Below are positions 44,574-53,481 of a stretch of 54,369 nucleotides of DNA, piece by piece. The stretch lies in NCBI GenBank assembly GCA_001784875.1, contig MFSH01000009.1, forward strand, positions 1 through 54,369, given 5' to 3'. The notes under the pieces were generated by a model, which worked only from the letters and a program-made list of their open reading frames with translations, was not told the DNA's origin and searched no databases. The stretch is from Candidatus Moranbacteria bacterium RIFOXYB1_FULL_43_19 (GTDB taxonomy: Bacteria > Patescibacteriota > Minisyncoccia > Moranbacterales > UBA11712). Numbering within the stretch: position 1 is the stretch's first letter; each line of letters starts with the position of its first letter. The position numbers were made by a program, and so were the translations under genes.

Positions 44574-44896
44574 TGCTTAGCAAAGAAGAAGTAAAAAAAG
44601 TCGCTGATCTCGCCCGTATTGAAATAACCGATCAAGAAGCCGAAAAATATTCGAAAGAACTTTCGGATATTTTGGGTTTTGTCGAGAAATTGAACGAGGC
44701 CGACACGGATAAAATTGGGCCAATCGCGCCCGCCCGTCTTGCTACGCAAAGCGTTGCGGGCAGGCATATCACGGGAGCAAAGAACGCAACGCGCGAGGAC
44801 AAAATTATCGAAGCGAGCAATGAAACGAAAGAGGGGATTATCAAAAATTTCCCGGAAAAGAAGGATAGATTTGATAAGGTAAAAGCGGTTTTCTAA
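44574..44896 (+). CDS. gatC: Asp/Glu-tRNA amidotransferase subunit GatC
   Basis: A 107-aa subunit that wraps around GatA in the GatCAB complex, which converts Glu-tRNA(Gln)/Asp-tRNA(Asn) to Gln/Asn-tRNA. Typical segments are EEVKKVADLARIEITDQEAEKY and LSDILGFVEKLNEADTD. The usual short loop before the HITG-like segment is lengthened by about 10 residues (ARLATQSVAGRH) encoded by a GC-rich palindrome at 44728-44765. The next gene is gatA; gatB is not in the window. Confidence 0.93.
44728..44765. repeat. GC-rich palindromic element in frame in gatC
   Basis: GCCCGCCCG and CGGGCAGGC arms enclose a 20-nt partly paired loop (TCTTGCTACGCAAAGCGTTG). It replaces a normally short surface loop. Confidence 0.65.
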
Positions 44897-44978
44897 GCCT
44901 GGCAACAAAATACGAATCGAGTACCAATATACGAATTTGTATATTCGTATGTGATTAGTATTTCGTAGCCAAGATGAT

Positions 44979-46421
44979 ATGATTAAGGAACTTCACGAAA
45001 AATTGGTCAACCAGGAAATAACTTCCGAACAGCTGACCTCGGATTATTTTGGCGCGATTGAAAAAAAAGATCCGAAAATAGAGGCTTATCTGAACCTCAA
45101 CAAAGAGTTTGCGCTTGGTAAAGCCCGCGCGGTGGACAAGAAAATAAAAAACGGGGAAGAAATCAGTCTTTTGGCGGGCATACCTTGCGCTGTGAAAGAC
45201 AATATGTGTCTTGAGGGTCTCCCGGTGACAGCCGGTTCGAAAGTTCTGGAAAATTATACTGCTCCCTACGATGCAACAGTTATAAAAAAACTGAAAAAAG
45301 AAGACGCAGTATTTCTTGGTAAAACCAACCTCGACGAATTTGCGATGGGCTCTTCAACTGAAAACAGCGCTTACCAGACGACCAAAAATCCCCGCGACCC
45401 ATCGCGGGTTCCCGGCGGCTCGTCCGGAGGCTCAGCGGCGGCCGTCGCAGCGGATATGTGTGCCTACGCGCTGGGATCGGATACGGGAGGATCAATTCGC
45501 CAGCCAGCTTCTTTTTGCGGAGTGGTGGGCCTCAAGCCGACCTATGGCCTGGTCTCCCGCTACGGTCTCATTGCCATGGCTTCGAGCCTTGACCAGATCG
45601 GACCGATCACAAAAACCGTGGAAGACGCGGCCATTGTGCTTACAAAAATCGCAGGACCAGACCGGAATGACGCAACGGCCGTGAAGAGCGCCGACACAAT
45701 TTATGAAAATTGCCTGACGGGCGAGATAAAAAACTTGAGAATCGGAGTGCCGAAAGAATATTTTGCAGAAGGAGGCCTTGATTCGGAAGTGAAAAATATC
45801 ATTGAGGAGTCAATAAAGAAATGCGAAAAAATGGGTGCGGAAATTGTGGACGTAAGCCTCCCGAATTCAGACTTTGCTCTCGCGACCTACTATATCATTA
45901 TGCCTTCGGAAGTGAGCTCTAACCTGGCGCGTTTCGACGGTATCCGGTTCGGGCAATCAATTGGAGAAGAGAAGAGCGAAGAAAATCTTGTCCTCAAGGA
46001 CATTTATTTCAAATCCCGCGCCAAATATCTCGGGAAAGAAGCGAAGCGCCGGATTATGCTCGGAACCTACGCGCTTTCGGCCGGATATTATGACCAATAT
46101 TATAAAAAAGCCCAGAAAGTCCGCTCTCTCATCAGAAAAGAATTTGAGGAAACTTTCAGGCGGGTGGATTTGATTCTTGGCCCGACGGCGCCAACGCTGG
46201 CTTTCAAAATCGGCGAAAAGACGGAAAATCCTCTCGAGATGTATCTTTCCGACATATATACGGTGACGGCCAATATCGCCGGCATCCCGGCTATTTCCAT
46301 TCCCGCGGGAAGTGCTAGAATAGAAGGGAAAGACTTGCCGGTCGGGCTGCAACTCATGGGAAAGTGGTTTGATGAGGAAACTCTTCTCAATTGCGCTTAC
46401 GCAATCGGGAAGAAACTCTAA
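44979..46421 (+). CDS. gatA: Asp/Glu-tRNA amidotransferase subunit GatA
   Basis: This 480-aa amidase subunit supplies ammonia from glutamine. The Ser-cisSer-Lys triad is visible as K73 (AVKDNM), S148 (PGGSSGGSAA) and S172 (SDTGGSIRQP). The C-terminal region NIAGIPAISIPAG is conserved. It follows gatC by about 80 nt with an AT-rich inverted spacer; no frame damage. Confidence 0.97.
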   Translation: MIKELHEKLVNQEITSEQLTSDYFGAIEKKDPKIEAYLNLNKEFALGKARAVDKKIKNGEEISLLAGIPCAVKDNMCLEGLPVTAGSKVLENYTAPYDATVIKKLKKEDAVFLGKTNLDEFAMGSSTENSAYQTTKNPRDPSRVPGGSSGGSAAAVAADMCAYALGSDTGGSIRQPASFCGVVGLKPTYGLVSRYGLIAMASSLDQIGPITKTVEDAAIVLTKIAGPDRNDATAVKSADTIYENCLTGEIKNLRIGVPKEYFAEGGLDSEVKNIIEESIKKCEKMGAEIVDVSLPNSDFALATYYIIMPSEVSSNLARFDGIRFGQSIGEEKSEENLVLKDIYFKSRAKYLGKEAKRRIMLGTYALSAGYYDQYYKKAQKVRSLIRKEFEETFRRVDLILGPTAPTLAFKIGEKTENPLEMYLSDIYTVTANIAGIPAISIPAGSARIEGKDLPVGLQLMGKWFDEETLLNCAYAIGKKL

Positions 46422-46550
46422 TATCTAAATCCGAAATCCTAAACAATATCAAAATATAAATGACTAAAATTCAAAACTTTTTGAGATTTGGATTTTAAGA
46501 ATTTGAATTTGTTTAGGGCTTAGCGCTTAGAATTTAGAATTTATAAACTC
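46422..46550. repeat. AT-rich self-complementary spacer, CTAAACAATATCAAA family
   Basis: The left part has CCTAAACAATATCAAA (as at about 20945-20960) and the right part has inverted words TTTAGGGCTTAGCGCTTAG and AATTTAGAATTTA. No gene is seen. Confidence 0.65.
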
Positions 46551-47069
46551 ATGGATATTGATATTTTTGGCGCTATTTCTTCAGTCTATAGCGGATTTCT
46601 CCAGTCAGCTTTCTTTTATTACCTCAAGATTTTTTCCGCTGTCGTGTCCATTTTGCTTTTTATTGATGTTGTTCTTTTGCTTTCAAAAAGGGTGGGGACA
46701 GACATGAGAATCGCTCTTTACGGAATGCCGGCCAGCCGATTCAAGAAAGCAAAATATATTCCGCGGTGGGAAGCGATCAAAGGGCGCCTTGCGGCGGGAA
46801 GTGTCGCTGGCGGAAAAATCGCCATAATCGAGGCTGACAAAATGCTTGACGAAGCTTTGGGAAAGCTGGGGTTCACTGGAAAAAGCGCGAGCGAAAAAAT
46901 TTCCTCTATAAAAGCCGGCCAGCTGGTCGGAGTAGAAGAGCTTCGGGACACCCGGGTTTTATACCACAAAATCATGGAAGATCCCGGTCACGAAGCCAGT
47001 CTCGAAGAAATAAAGTCAGCTCTTTCGATGTATGAAAGATTTTTTCGGGGAATCGAACTGATAGATTAA
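46551..47069 (+). CDS. Conserved membrane-anchored protein of unknown function
   Basis: A 172-aa protein with one strong membrane segment (about 20-45) after a short N-terminus, then a charged soluble domain (IPRWEAIKGRLAAGSVAGGKIAIIEADKMLDEALGKLGF). The family is not recognised. It sits between gatA and gap with AT-rich spacers on both sides. Confidence 0.72.
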   Translation: MDIDIFGAISSVYSGFLQSAFFYYLKIFSAVVSILLFIDVVLLLSKRVGTDMRIALYGMPASRFKKAKYIPRWEAIKGRLAAGSVAGGKIAIIEADKMLDEALGKLGFTGKSASEKISSIKAGQLVGVEELRDTRVLYHKIMEDPGHEASLEEIKSALSMYERFFRGIELID

Positions 47070-47194
47070 AATGCAAATATCAAATTGCAAAATGACAATG
47101 TAAAGTTTGAAATGTCCGCAGAACAAAAATAATAAAAATTTTACATTTTGAATTGTCATTTTGATTTTTGATGTTTAAACTTTAAATTAAAAAT
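47070..47194. repeat. AT-rich self-complementary spacer
   Basis: TGCAAAATGACAATGTAAAGTTTGAAATG and, inverted, ACATTTTGAATTGTCATTTTGA form a long imperfect stem around a centre near 47135. No gene is seen. Confidence 0.6.
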
Positions 47195-48193
47195 ATGATT
47201 AAGATTGCCATCAACGGTTTTGGTCGCATCGGCCGGCCGGCGCTCAAGATAGCGCTCGAAAAAGGTGATATTGAAGTTGTTGCCGTAAATGACTTGGCTG
47301 ACGACAAAACCCTGGCTCATCTTCTCAAATACGACAGCTCTTATGGAATTTATGGGAAAAACGTCGAGGCGGGAAACGGGGAAATTATTGTCGACGGAAA
47401 AAAAATAAAAAGCCTCACCGAGCCTGATCCGACAAAACTGCCGTGGAAAGATTTGGGAATCGATGTTGTTCTTGAATGCAGCGGGGTTTTCACGAAAAAA
47501 GAAGAGGCCGAAAAACATCTCGCGGCTGGTGCGAAAAAAGTGATTCTTTCCGCCCCGCCAAGCAGGGAGGGGGTGCCTGTTTATCTTCTGGGGATCAATG
47601 AAAAGGACTATAATCCATCGGAAAATGTGATTTCAAACGGTTCCTGCACGACCAATTGTCTTGCCCCGATGATAAAAGTTCTCGACGATAGATTCGGAGT
47701 AGAGAAAGGATTTATGACAACGATTCATTCATACACGAATGACCAGCGGATTTTGGATTTGCCACACAAAGATTTGCGCCGGGCGCGGGCGGCGGCGGTC
47801 AATATCATTCCGACAACGACCGGTGCGGCGAAAACCGTGGGAAAGGCCATGAAAAATCTTGAAGGGAATCTGAACGGAATTGCCATGCGGGTTCCGACCC
47901 CGGTGGTTTCGGCGACGGATTTCGTCTGCATTTTGAAAAAAGAAGCGACAGCCGACGAGATCAACGCGGCTTATCGCGAAGCGGCGGCAGGCGCTCTCAA
48001 AAATATTTTGGAGGTTTCTGAAGTAGAATTGGTTTCTATGGACTTCAAAGGAAATCCGGCGAGCGCGATTGTGGATCTCCAACTTACGATGGCGCAGGGG
48101 AATCTTGCGAAAGTCGTCGGCTGGTATGACAACGAATGGGCATACGCAAACCGGCTCATAGAAATGGCGGAATATATTTCACGGAACATATAA
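47195..48193 (+). CDS. gap: Glyceraldehyde-3-phosphate dehydrogenase
   Basis: This 332-aa glycolytic enzyme has the NAD-binding N-terminus IKIAINGFGRIGR, the active-site SNGSCTTNC (C151) and the catalytic histidine region TTIHSYTND. WYDNEWAYANR near the C-terminus is also conserved. It ends 1 nt before the murI start, so the two are likely co-transcribed. Confidence 0.97.
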   Translation: MIKIAINGFGRIGRPALKIALEKGDIEVVAVNDLADDKTLAHLLKYDSSYGIYGKNVEAGNGEIIVDGKKIKSLTEPDPTKLPWKDLGIDVVLECSGVFTKKEEAEKHLAAGAKKVILSAPPSREGVPVYLLGINEKDYNPSENVISNGSCTTNCLAPMIKVLDDRFGVEKGFMTTIHSYTNDQRILDLPHKDLRRARAAAVNIIPTTTGAAKTVGKAMKNLEGNLNGIAMRVPTPVVSATDFVCILKKEATADEINAAYREAAAGALKNILEVSEVELVSMDFKGNPASAIVDLQLTMAQGNLAKVVGWYDNEWAYANRLIEMAEYISRNI

Positions 48194-48194
48194 T

Positions 48195-48959
48195 ATGATA
48201 GGAATTTTCGATAGCGGCGTGGGGGGATTGACGGTAGTCAAGGAAATCAAGAAACAATTACCGGATATTCCGATTGTATATTTTGGCGATACGGCGCGGC
48301 TGCCATACGGGAACAAAAGCCAGGAGACGATTCAAAAATATTCGGCTGAAATTGTCGATTTTCTGAAAAAAAGGGGTTGCCAGACAATAGTTATTGCCTG
48401 CAACAGCGCGTCGGCACTGGCCGCCGATTATGTGAGAGGAAAATATCCAGATATCAAAATTTATGACGTTGTTTCAACGGGTGCCGAAGCAGTGGTCGAA
48501 ACGACAAAAAGCAAGAAAGTCGGAGTAATCGGAACAACCGCGACGATAAACAGCAGTGTCTATAAAAAAAAGATTTCCGAGATTGATCCCGAAATGGAAG
48601 TTTTCGCGAAAGCTTGCCCTTTGTTTGTCCATCTTGTTGAAGAGAATTGGATCAGGCGTCCCGAAACAAAAAAAATTGCTCGAGCTTATCTTCGAGAGTT
48701 AAAACTAAAAAAAATTGATACTTTGCTTTTGGGATGCACCCATTATCCGCTGCTCGAAAAAATTATTTCCGGAGTCATGGGAAGGCGGACAAAAGTGATT
48801 GCTTCGGGGGAAAGGTTGGCAGAAGATCTCAAGAAGAACATGTCAGATAATGAAAAAGGCAAAGACAAGTATTTTGTGAGTGATTTGACGCCGCATTTTG
48901 AAAAATTAGCGCAAAATATCTTGGGAAAAAAGGTGAAAATTGAAAAAATCGTTCTCTGA
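48195..48959 (+). CDS. murI: Glutamate racemase MurI
   Basis: A 254-aa PLP-independent racemase making D-glutamate for peptidoglycan. It has GIFDSGVGGLTV, YFGDTARLPYGNKS, the first catalytic cysteine in IACNSAS (C69) and the second in LLLGCTHYPLL (C181). Together with MurD downstream it supports peptidoglycan precursor synthesis. Confidence 0.97.
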   Translation: MIGIFDSGVGGLTVVKEIKKQLPDIPIVYFGDTARLPYGNKSQETIQKYSAEIVDFLKKRGCQTIVIACNSASALAADYVRGKYPDIKIYDVVSTGAEAVVETTKSKKVGVIGTTATINSSVYKKKISEIDPEMEVFAKACPLFVHLVEENWIRRPETKKIARAYLRELKLKKIDTLLLGCTHYPLLEKIISGVMGRRTKVIASGERLAEDLKKNMSDNEKGKDKYFVSDLTPHFEKLAQNILGKKVKIEKIVL

Positions 48960-49064
48960 GTTGAAAACTAAAATCTAAAAGCGAAAAATAACAACTAAAA
49001 ACTAAAAGCTTTAAGATTTTAGATATATTTTTTAGATTTTCAATTTAAGTTTTTAGTTTTATAT
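48960..49064. repeat. AT-rich self-complementary spacer
   Basis: AAAACTAAAATCTAAAAGC words are followed by their inverted form (TTTAAGATTTTAGATATAT, TTTTTAGTTTTATA). No gene is seen. Confidence 0.6.
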
Positions 49065-50639
49065 ATGTACGACATAGTCATTAGAAACGGCACGGTCGTT
49101 GACGGAACGGGAAAAAAAGGCTTTGAAGCGGATGTTGCCGTTTCCCAAAACAAAATCGCTAAAATTGGAAAAGTCACTTGGTCGAAAGGGAGAACAGAGA
49201 TTGACGCCAAAGGAAAGGTCGTCTCTCCCGGATTCATTGACATCCATAACCACTCCGACGGGTATTGGCAGATTTTTCTCGAGCCCCAGCTCCCGAGCCT
49301 CCTTTTTCAGGGAATTACAACTATCATCGGAGGAAATTGCGGGGCGTCCATCGCGCCGCTGGCAGACATCAAGATCATTGAATCAATCCAGAAGTGGACG
49401 GATCTCAAGAAAGTGAACGTTGACTGGTTGTCATTGAAAGAATTTTCCGAAAGGATGAAGATGATGGATTTGAGCCTAAATTTCGGGACGTTGGTCGGCC
49501 ATGGGACGCTCCGGCGGGGAATCATTCATGATGAAATGCGCCGGCTGGACCGCAGGGAATTCGATGAATTGCAGCGGACGCTTGAAAAATCATTAGTCGA
49601 TGGAGCTCTCGGTTTTTCAGCCGGTCTTGCCTATAGCCATGAAAAACAGTCCACCTGGGACGAACTGGTGGAGTTTGCGGGAATTGTAAAGTCAAGAAAC
49701 AAAGTTTTCTCGGTCCATCTGCGGGACGAGGCTGGCGGAATCATTGGCGCCCTTGATGAGGCGATTGACCTTGCCAAACAAACAGATGTCAGCCTTGAAA
49801 TTTCCCATTTAAAGATCATGGGGGAGAGAAACTGGCCGCTCATGGACAAAGCTCTGGACATGATCAGATGCGCTGCCGGTTCTGGAGTGGACGTGAATTT
49901 TGATGTTTATCCCTATACCCAGACCGGATCGGTGCTCTATTTTTTCCTTCCAGACTGGGCGGCTGAAGGCGGAAAAAAGATGCTCATCCAGCGTCTCAAG
50001 GAAAAACATTCGCGCAGAAAAATAATCGAAGAAATGAAAGAAACGGCCCAATGCCACTATGAAGATGCAGTGATTGCAGCCTGCTCTTTCAGTCAGTCCC
50101 TCGCAAAAAGAAAAATTTCGGAAATTGCCGCAGAGCGGGGTCTCACCGTTGAGGAAACAATTGTTGATCTTCTTGTGGCAAGCGAAGGAAGGGTGATCAC
50201 GCTTATGGAATGTTTGAGCGAAGATAATCTGAAGAAACTTATTAAGCATCCGCTTTCGATCATCGCAACGGACGGAGCAGGGTATAGCGTTTCCCATAAA
50301 GACTCCGGCGAGCTGGTTCATCCAAGGTGCTTTGGAACCTTTCCGCGTATCTTTGGGAAATATGTCCGGGAAGAAAAAATTTTGGGGCTGGAAGATGCAG
50401 TAAGAAAAATCACCAGCCTTCCGGCCAAAAAATTCGGGCTCGAGGGGCGGGGCATTCTGGAAAAAGGAAAAATTGCAGATATCACAATTTTTGATCCGAA
50501 GATTATTTCCGACAAGGCTACGGCGGAAAATCCCTATCAGTATTCTGAAGGGATTGAGCAGGTGATTGTGAACGGAAAATTCGCGATGCGGGACAGAAAA
50601 TTGACGGGGGATATGGGAGGGGAATTCATTTCAGTATAG
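49065..50639 (+). CDS. N-acyl-D-amino acid deacylase (D-aminoacylase)
   Basis: A 524-aa amidohydrolase-superfamily enzyme that would hydrolyse N-acyl-D-amino acids. It has MYDIVIRNGTVVDGTGKKGFEADVAV, the metal site FIDIHNHSDGYW, GNCGASIAPL, VHLRDE, LEISHLKIMG and ATDGAGYS, plus the C-terminal GRGILEKGKIADITIFDP. D-amino acid salvage from peptidoglycan would fit its place between murI and murD. Confidence 0.9.
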   Translation: MYDIVIRNGTVVDGTGKKGFEADVAVSQNKIAKIGKVTWSKGRTEIDAKGKVVSPGFIDIHNHSDGYWQIFLEPQLPSLLFQGITTIIGGNCGASIAPLADIKIIESIQKWTDLKKVNVDWLSLKEFSERMKMMDLSLNFGTLVGHGTLRRGIIHDEMRRLDRREFDELQRTLEKSLVDGALGFSAGLAYSHEKQSTWDELVEFAGIVKSRNKVFSVHLRDEAGGIIGALDEAIDLAKQTDVSLEISHLKIMGERNWPLMDKALDMIRCAAGSGVDVNFDVYPYTQTGSVLYFFLPDWAAEGGKKMLIQRLKEKHSRRKIIEEMKETAQCHYEDAVIAACSFSQSLAKRKISEIAAERGLTVEETIVDLLVASEGRVITLMECLSEDNLKKLIKHPLSIIATDGAGYSVSHKDSGELVHPRCFGTFPRIFGKYVREEKILGLEDAVRKITSLPAKKFGLEGRGILEKGKIADITIFDPKIISDKATAENPYQYSEGIEQVIVNGKFAMRDRKLTGDMGGEFISV

Positions 50640-50733
50640 AGTATCTAGTATCTAGTATCTAGTATCTTGTATTGGGTATTGAGTATTTTAAAAATATATA
50701 CACTATACTCAATACACTATACGCAATACGAAA
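50640..50733. repeat. GTATCTAGTATC word-repeat spacer
   Basis: Four near copies of GTATCTA/GTATCTT are followed by an inverted array (ACTATACTCAATACACTATACGCAATAC region). The same words occur at 42222-42250 and inside tsaD. Confidence 0.7.
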
Positions 50734-52143
50734 TTGAAAAAATCTGACTTTAAAGGCAAAAAAATTACCGTAATGGGGATAGGATTGCACGGCGGCGGAG
50801 GCGCGGCCGTTCGTTTTTTTGCCGCGGCGGGGGCTGTCGTGATTGCAACGGACATGAAAACGGAAAAAGAACTCGCACCCTCAATCGAAAAATTGAAAGA
50901 TTTGAAAAATATTACATATGTTTTGGGCCAGCACCGGATGGAGGATTTCGAAAATGTGGATTTGGTCGTCAAGGGTCCGGCAGTGCCGTGGAATTCAAAA
51001 CACATCCAGGCGGCGCTCAAAAAAAAGATTCCGGTCGAAATGGACTCGAGTATTTTTTTCAAGCTCTGCAAATTGCCGATTATTGGAGTGACAGGAACAA
51101 AGGGGAAAACAACCACCGCTACTTTGGTTTCAGAAATCCTGAAAACAGCCGGAAAAAAAGTTTTTGAAGTTGGCATCGGGCAAAAACCGGTTTTGAATGT
51201 GCTGGAAGAAATCGGTGAAGAAAGAAACGGGTCGGTCGTTTTTGAGCTTTCCAGCTGGCGTTTGTCGGCACTGGGGCGGGAAGGCCTAAGCCCGCACATC
51301 GCGGTGTTGACCAATATCCATCAGGACCATCTGAATTATTATGGGACAATGGAAAAATATATCGCGGACAAGGAATACATTTTTGCCAGCCAGAAAGCGG
51401 ATGATTACGTTGTATTAAATTATGACAACGAATCGGTTCGGGGATTGGCTGATAAGATAAAATCGAAAATAATATTTTTTTCCGCTCTAAAGTCTGATTT
51501 GAAAAATTGTATTTTTATCGAAAAAGGGAAAATAAATTACAAAAGGGACGAAGAATCAGTCGAAATGTGTGATTTGAGCGATATCAGGCTACGGGGTGGA
51601 CACAATTTGTATAATATTCTGGCGGCAGCGGGTGCGGCAGTTGCAGACGGAATCGCGCCGGAAAAAATCTGCGAAGCGGTGAAAAATTTCAAAGGTGTCC
51701 CGCACCGTTTGGAACTTGTGCGGGAGATTGACGGAGTGAAATACATAAACGACACGACGGCGACGATGCCTGACGCAGCGATCGCGGGAATAAATTCTTT
51801 TTCAGAAAACATTATTTTGATTGCCGGCGGGGCGGACAAAAATTTGGTATTCAAGGATTTTTCCAAAGCCATCAAAGAGAAAGTCAAAAAAGCAATTTTG
51901 CTCAAAGGCGAAGCGACGGAGAAAATAAAAGAAGAATTGAAGAAAATAGAAGCAGAAAACAAGATTGACAGCGAGTTCGATTCAATGGAAAAAGCGGTTA
52001 TTCGGGCGAAAAGTATTGCTGGTCCGGGTGACGTTGTTTTGCTTTCGCCAGGCGCGGCCAGTTTCGGGCTTTTTCTCAACGAATTCGACCGGGGGGATAA
52101 ATTTCGCCAAGCGGTGGGGGAACTAGAAGCTTTAGAAGCTTGA
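50734..52143 (+). CDS. murD: UDP-N-acetylmuramoyl-L-alanine--D-glutamate ligase MurD
   Basis: This 469-aa Mur ligase adds D-Glu to UDP-MurNAc-L-Ala. It has the N-terminal UDP-binding ITVMGIGLHGGGGA, the ATP-loop GVTGTKGKTTT, ELSSWRL, LTNIHQDHLNYYG (catalytic DHLD-like), and the C-terminal NDTTATMPDAA and LLSPGAASFG. The start is TTG at 50734, with no strong RBS. MurI in the same region supplies D-Glu. Confidence 0.95.
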   Translation: MKKSDFKGKKITVMGIGLHGGGGAAVRFFAAAGAVVIATDMKTEKELAPSIEKLKDLKNITYVLGQHRMEDFENVDLVVKGPAVPWNSKHIQAALKKKIPVEMDSSIFFKLCKLPIIGVTGTKGKTTTATLVSEILKTAGKKVFEVGIGQKPVLNVLEEIGEERNGSVVFELSSWRLSALGREGLSPHIAVLTNIHQDHLNYYGTMEKYIADKEYIFASQKADDYVVLNYDNESVRGLADKIKSKIIFFSALKSDLKNCIFIEKGKINYKRDEESVEMCDLSDIRLRGGHNLYNILAAAGAAVADGIAPEKICEAVKNFKGVPHRLELVREIDGVKYINDTTATMPDAAIAGINSFSENIILIAGGADKNLVFKDFSKAIKEKVKKAILLKGEATEKIKEELKKIEAENKIDSEFDSMEKAVIRAKSIAGPGDVVLLSPGAASFGLFLNEFDRGDKFRQAVGELEALEA

Positions 52144-52207
52144 TTTATTTTGAAGTCCGGGTATAATCATCATTCAGGCTCCAAATAAGACGATTACGGA
52201 GGAAGTT

Positions 52208-52399
52208 ATGAAACCTAAGGTTGAGCAGGAGGAGGAAAGAGAGAGGGTTCTTAGCTGGCTTTCCGATAATTTCTCGACCCTTTCACAAATTATCGGATCC
52301 AAGATAAAGGCGGGCCAATTGTCACCAAGGGATTATGAGATTCGCAGGGCACTAAAAATTCTCAGCATCGGGAAAAAGAGGCTGACGCAGAGAAATTAA
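52208..52399 (+). CDS. Small protein of unknown function
   Basis: A 63-aa acidic-then-basic helical protein (MKPKVEQEEERERVLSWLSD). A near-perfect RBS (CGGAGGAAGTT) precedes the ATG and a GC-rich hairpin follows the stop, so it looks genuinely expressed. No family was recognised. Confidence 0.7.
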   Translation: MKPKVEQEEERERVLSWLSDNFSTLSQIIGSKIKAGQLSPRDYEIRRALKILSIGKKRLTQRN

Positions 52400-52436
52400 G
52401 GGCAGGGGCTCCCATCGGGGCCCCATATTTTTTGCC
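52400..52436 (+). terminator. Terminator after the 63-aa gene
   Basis: GGGGC/GCCCC stem (with extra G/C pairs around 52405-52424) is followed by ATATTTTTTG. Confidence 0.75.
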
Positions 52437-52437
52437 C

Positions 52438-52468
52438 TTGACACGCTTTTCCAGCCTGCTATTATAAT
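52438..52468 (+). promoter_or_regulatory. Candidate rRNA promoter
   Basis: TTGACA (52438-52443) and TATAAT (52463-52468) are separated by 19 nt, a little long. No gene lies between here and the 16S, so it probably drives the rRNA operon with a leader of about 640 nt. Confidence 0.6.
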
Positions 52469-52540
52469 GAATACCATTAAAATTTAATCAAAAAGCAAAG
52501 AATAGTCTATCATTTTGTGTCCATAATTAGGGTGAACTCA

Positions 52541-52593
52541 CCCTGTTAAATGCCGCGGAGCGGCAATTCGCCAAAGCGAATTATTTGACAGGG
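52541..52593 (+). ncRNA. Three-way junction in the rRNA leader
   Basis: An 11-bp outer stem (52541-52551 with 52583-52593, one G-U pair) encloses two perfect hairpins (GCCGC/GCGGC and AATTCGC/GCGAATT) with no unpaired junction bases. No known RNA family was recognised. Confidence 0.6.
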
Positions 52594-53107
52594 CAAGGTG
52601 AAAGACGCGACTGGAATAGTTTGTAATAGGAATATTACCGATTATTCTGGTCGTGTTTTCTTTGTCCCCGCCAGATTTATCCGCTTTGGGCGGAGGCGAG
52701 CAGGCAAAATAAAACACGAAGAACTTTGACAATTGAATCCTTACTAATTTGCCAGCATATGAATTAGTAGGGTACACCCCCACGCCAATCCCGGCAACAT
52801 TTATTGCATTGCACTGGACGGAAAGCGAAGCGGCTTCGCCTTTCGTCTATGAATAATTAACGCGTGTAGTTTGGATTGGTGTGGGGGTAAACAATCGCAA
52901 ATTTTTGTGGTTGTCCTGGTCCCGTCGCCCTCGGGCGACGGGAAAGTGCCCGCCTTCGCTCTTCGGAGCTACGGCGAGGCAAGTGCTAAGAGTCTATTCA
53001 AAATCTAAATTAATTTAGATTCAAGTTACATTATAGAGTTCTCCGGAATTTTCATCAAAAAAGTTCCGGGTGCTCAAATTATCCCGATCTTTGGATCGCG
53101 GATAATT
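52594..53107 (+). other. Structured rRNA leader hairpins
   Basis: No gene is seen. Hairpins include 52742-52769 (TACTAATT/AATTAGTA), a 16-bp stem 52776-52791 with 52873-52888 (ACCCCCACGCCAATCC and its G-U complement), 52921-52942 (CCCGTCGCCC/GGGCGACGGG), 52952-52980 (GCCTTCGC/GCGAGGC), 53043-53069 (CCGGAA/TTCCGG), and 53077-53107 just before the 16S. Some may be RNase III processing stems. Confidence 0.6.
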
Positions 53108-53113
53108 CTTATT

Positions 53114-53153
<40 letters not shown>

Positions 53154-53173
53154 GATAAGGCATGCAAGTCGAT

Positions 53174-53481
53174 CGCCACACCATTCAGCTTTTGTGGTAA
53201 AATAATAACATGTATTATGTTTATCTAATCAAAAGCAAAAAACTTCAGAAGATTTATACCGGCTACACAACTGATCTAAGAAAAAGAATGCAAACTCATA
53301 ACTCCGGAAAATCGGATTATACGAGCAGAGGTATTCCTTGGAACTTAGTCTACTATGAGGCATACGCATCAGAAGAAGATGCAAAAAAACGTGAAAATAG
53401 TCTGAAGTTAAGAAGTAAAGCATACGCACAGTTAAGAAAGAGAATTGAAAAGTCTTCAAATGAAAGCTGAATGGTGTGGCG
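53174..53481 (+). mobile_element. 16S V1 (helix 6) insertion with GIY-YIG ORF
   Basis: A perfect 17-bp inverted pair, 53174-53190 and 53465-53481 (CGCCACACCATTCAGCT), extends helix 6; the loop of about 274 nt is essentially the GIY-YIG gene. No group I or II intron core was recognised. The architecture resembles rRNA intervening sequences (IVS). Confidence 0.7.
53210..53470 (+). CDS. GIY-YIG endonuclease in 16S helix 6
   Basis: This 86-aa protein is a minimal GIY-YIG nuclease of the UvrC N-terminal/UPF0213 type. MYYVYLIKSKKLQKIYTGYT holds the GIY and YIG strands. The catalytic arginine is R24 in TDLRKRMQTHN, and a conserved glutamate lies in KKRENSLK (E62). It is encoded in the loop of the extended V1 hairpin, with its TGA stop inside the 3' arm. 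It may be a homing nuclease that spreads the insert or a passenger. No RBS better than GGTAAAATAATAAC is seen. Confidence 0.88.
   Translation: MYYVYLIKSKKLQKIYTGYTTDLRKRMQTHNSGKSDYTSRGIPWNLVYYEAYASEEDAKKRENSLKLRSKAYAQLRKRIEKSSNES

Noticed and set aside
52470-53107. RNase P RNA, tmRNA or SRP RNA in the 640-nt leader
   Set aside because: None of the signature segments of these RNAs could be found; the stretch is a series of unrelated hairpins.
53190-53465. Group I or group II intron in 16S helix 6
   Set aside because: No conserved catalytic core was recognised, the loop is nearly all ORF, and the ends form a long simple stem. Called an IVS-like insertion instead; a covariance search would settle it.
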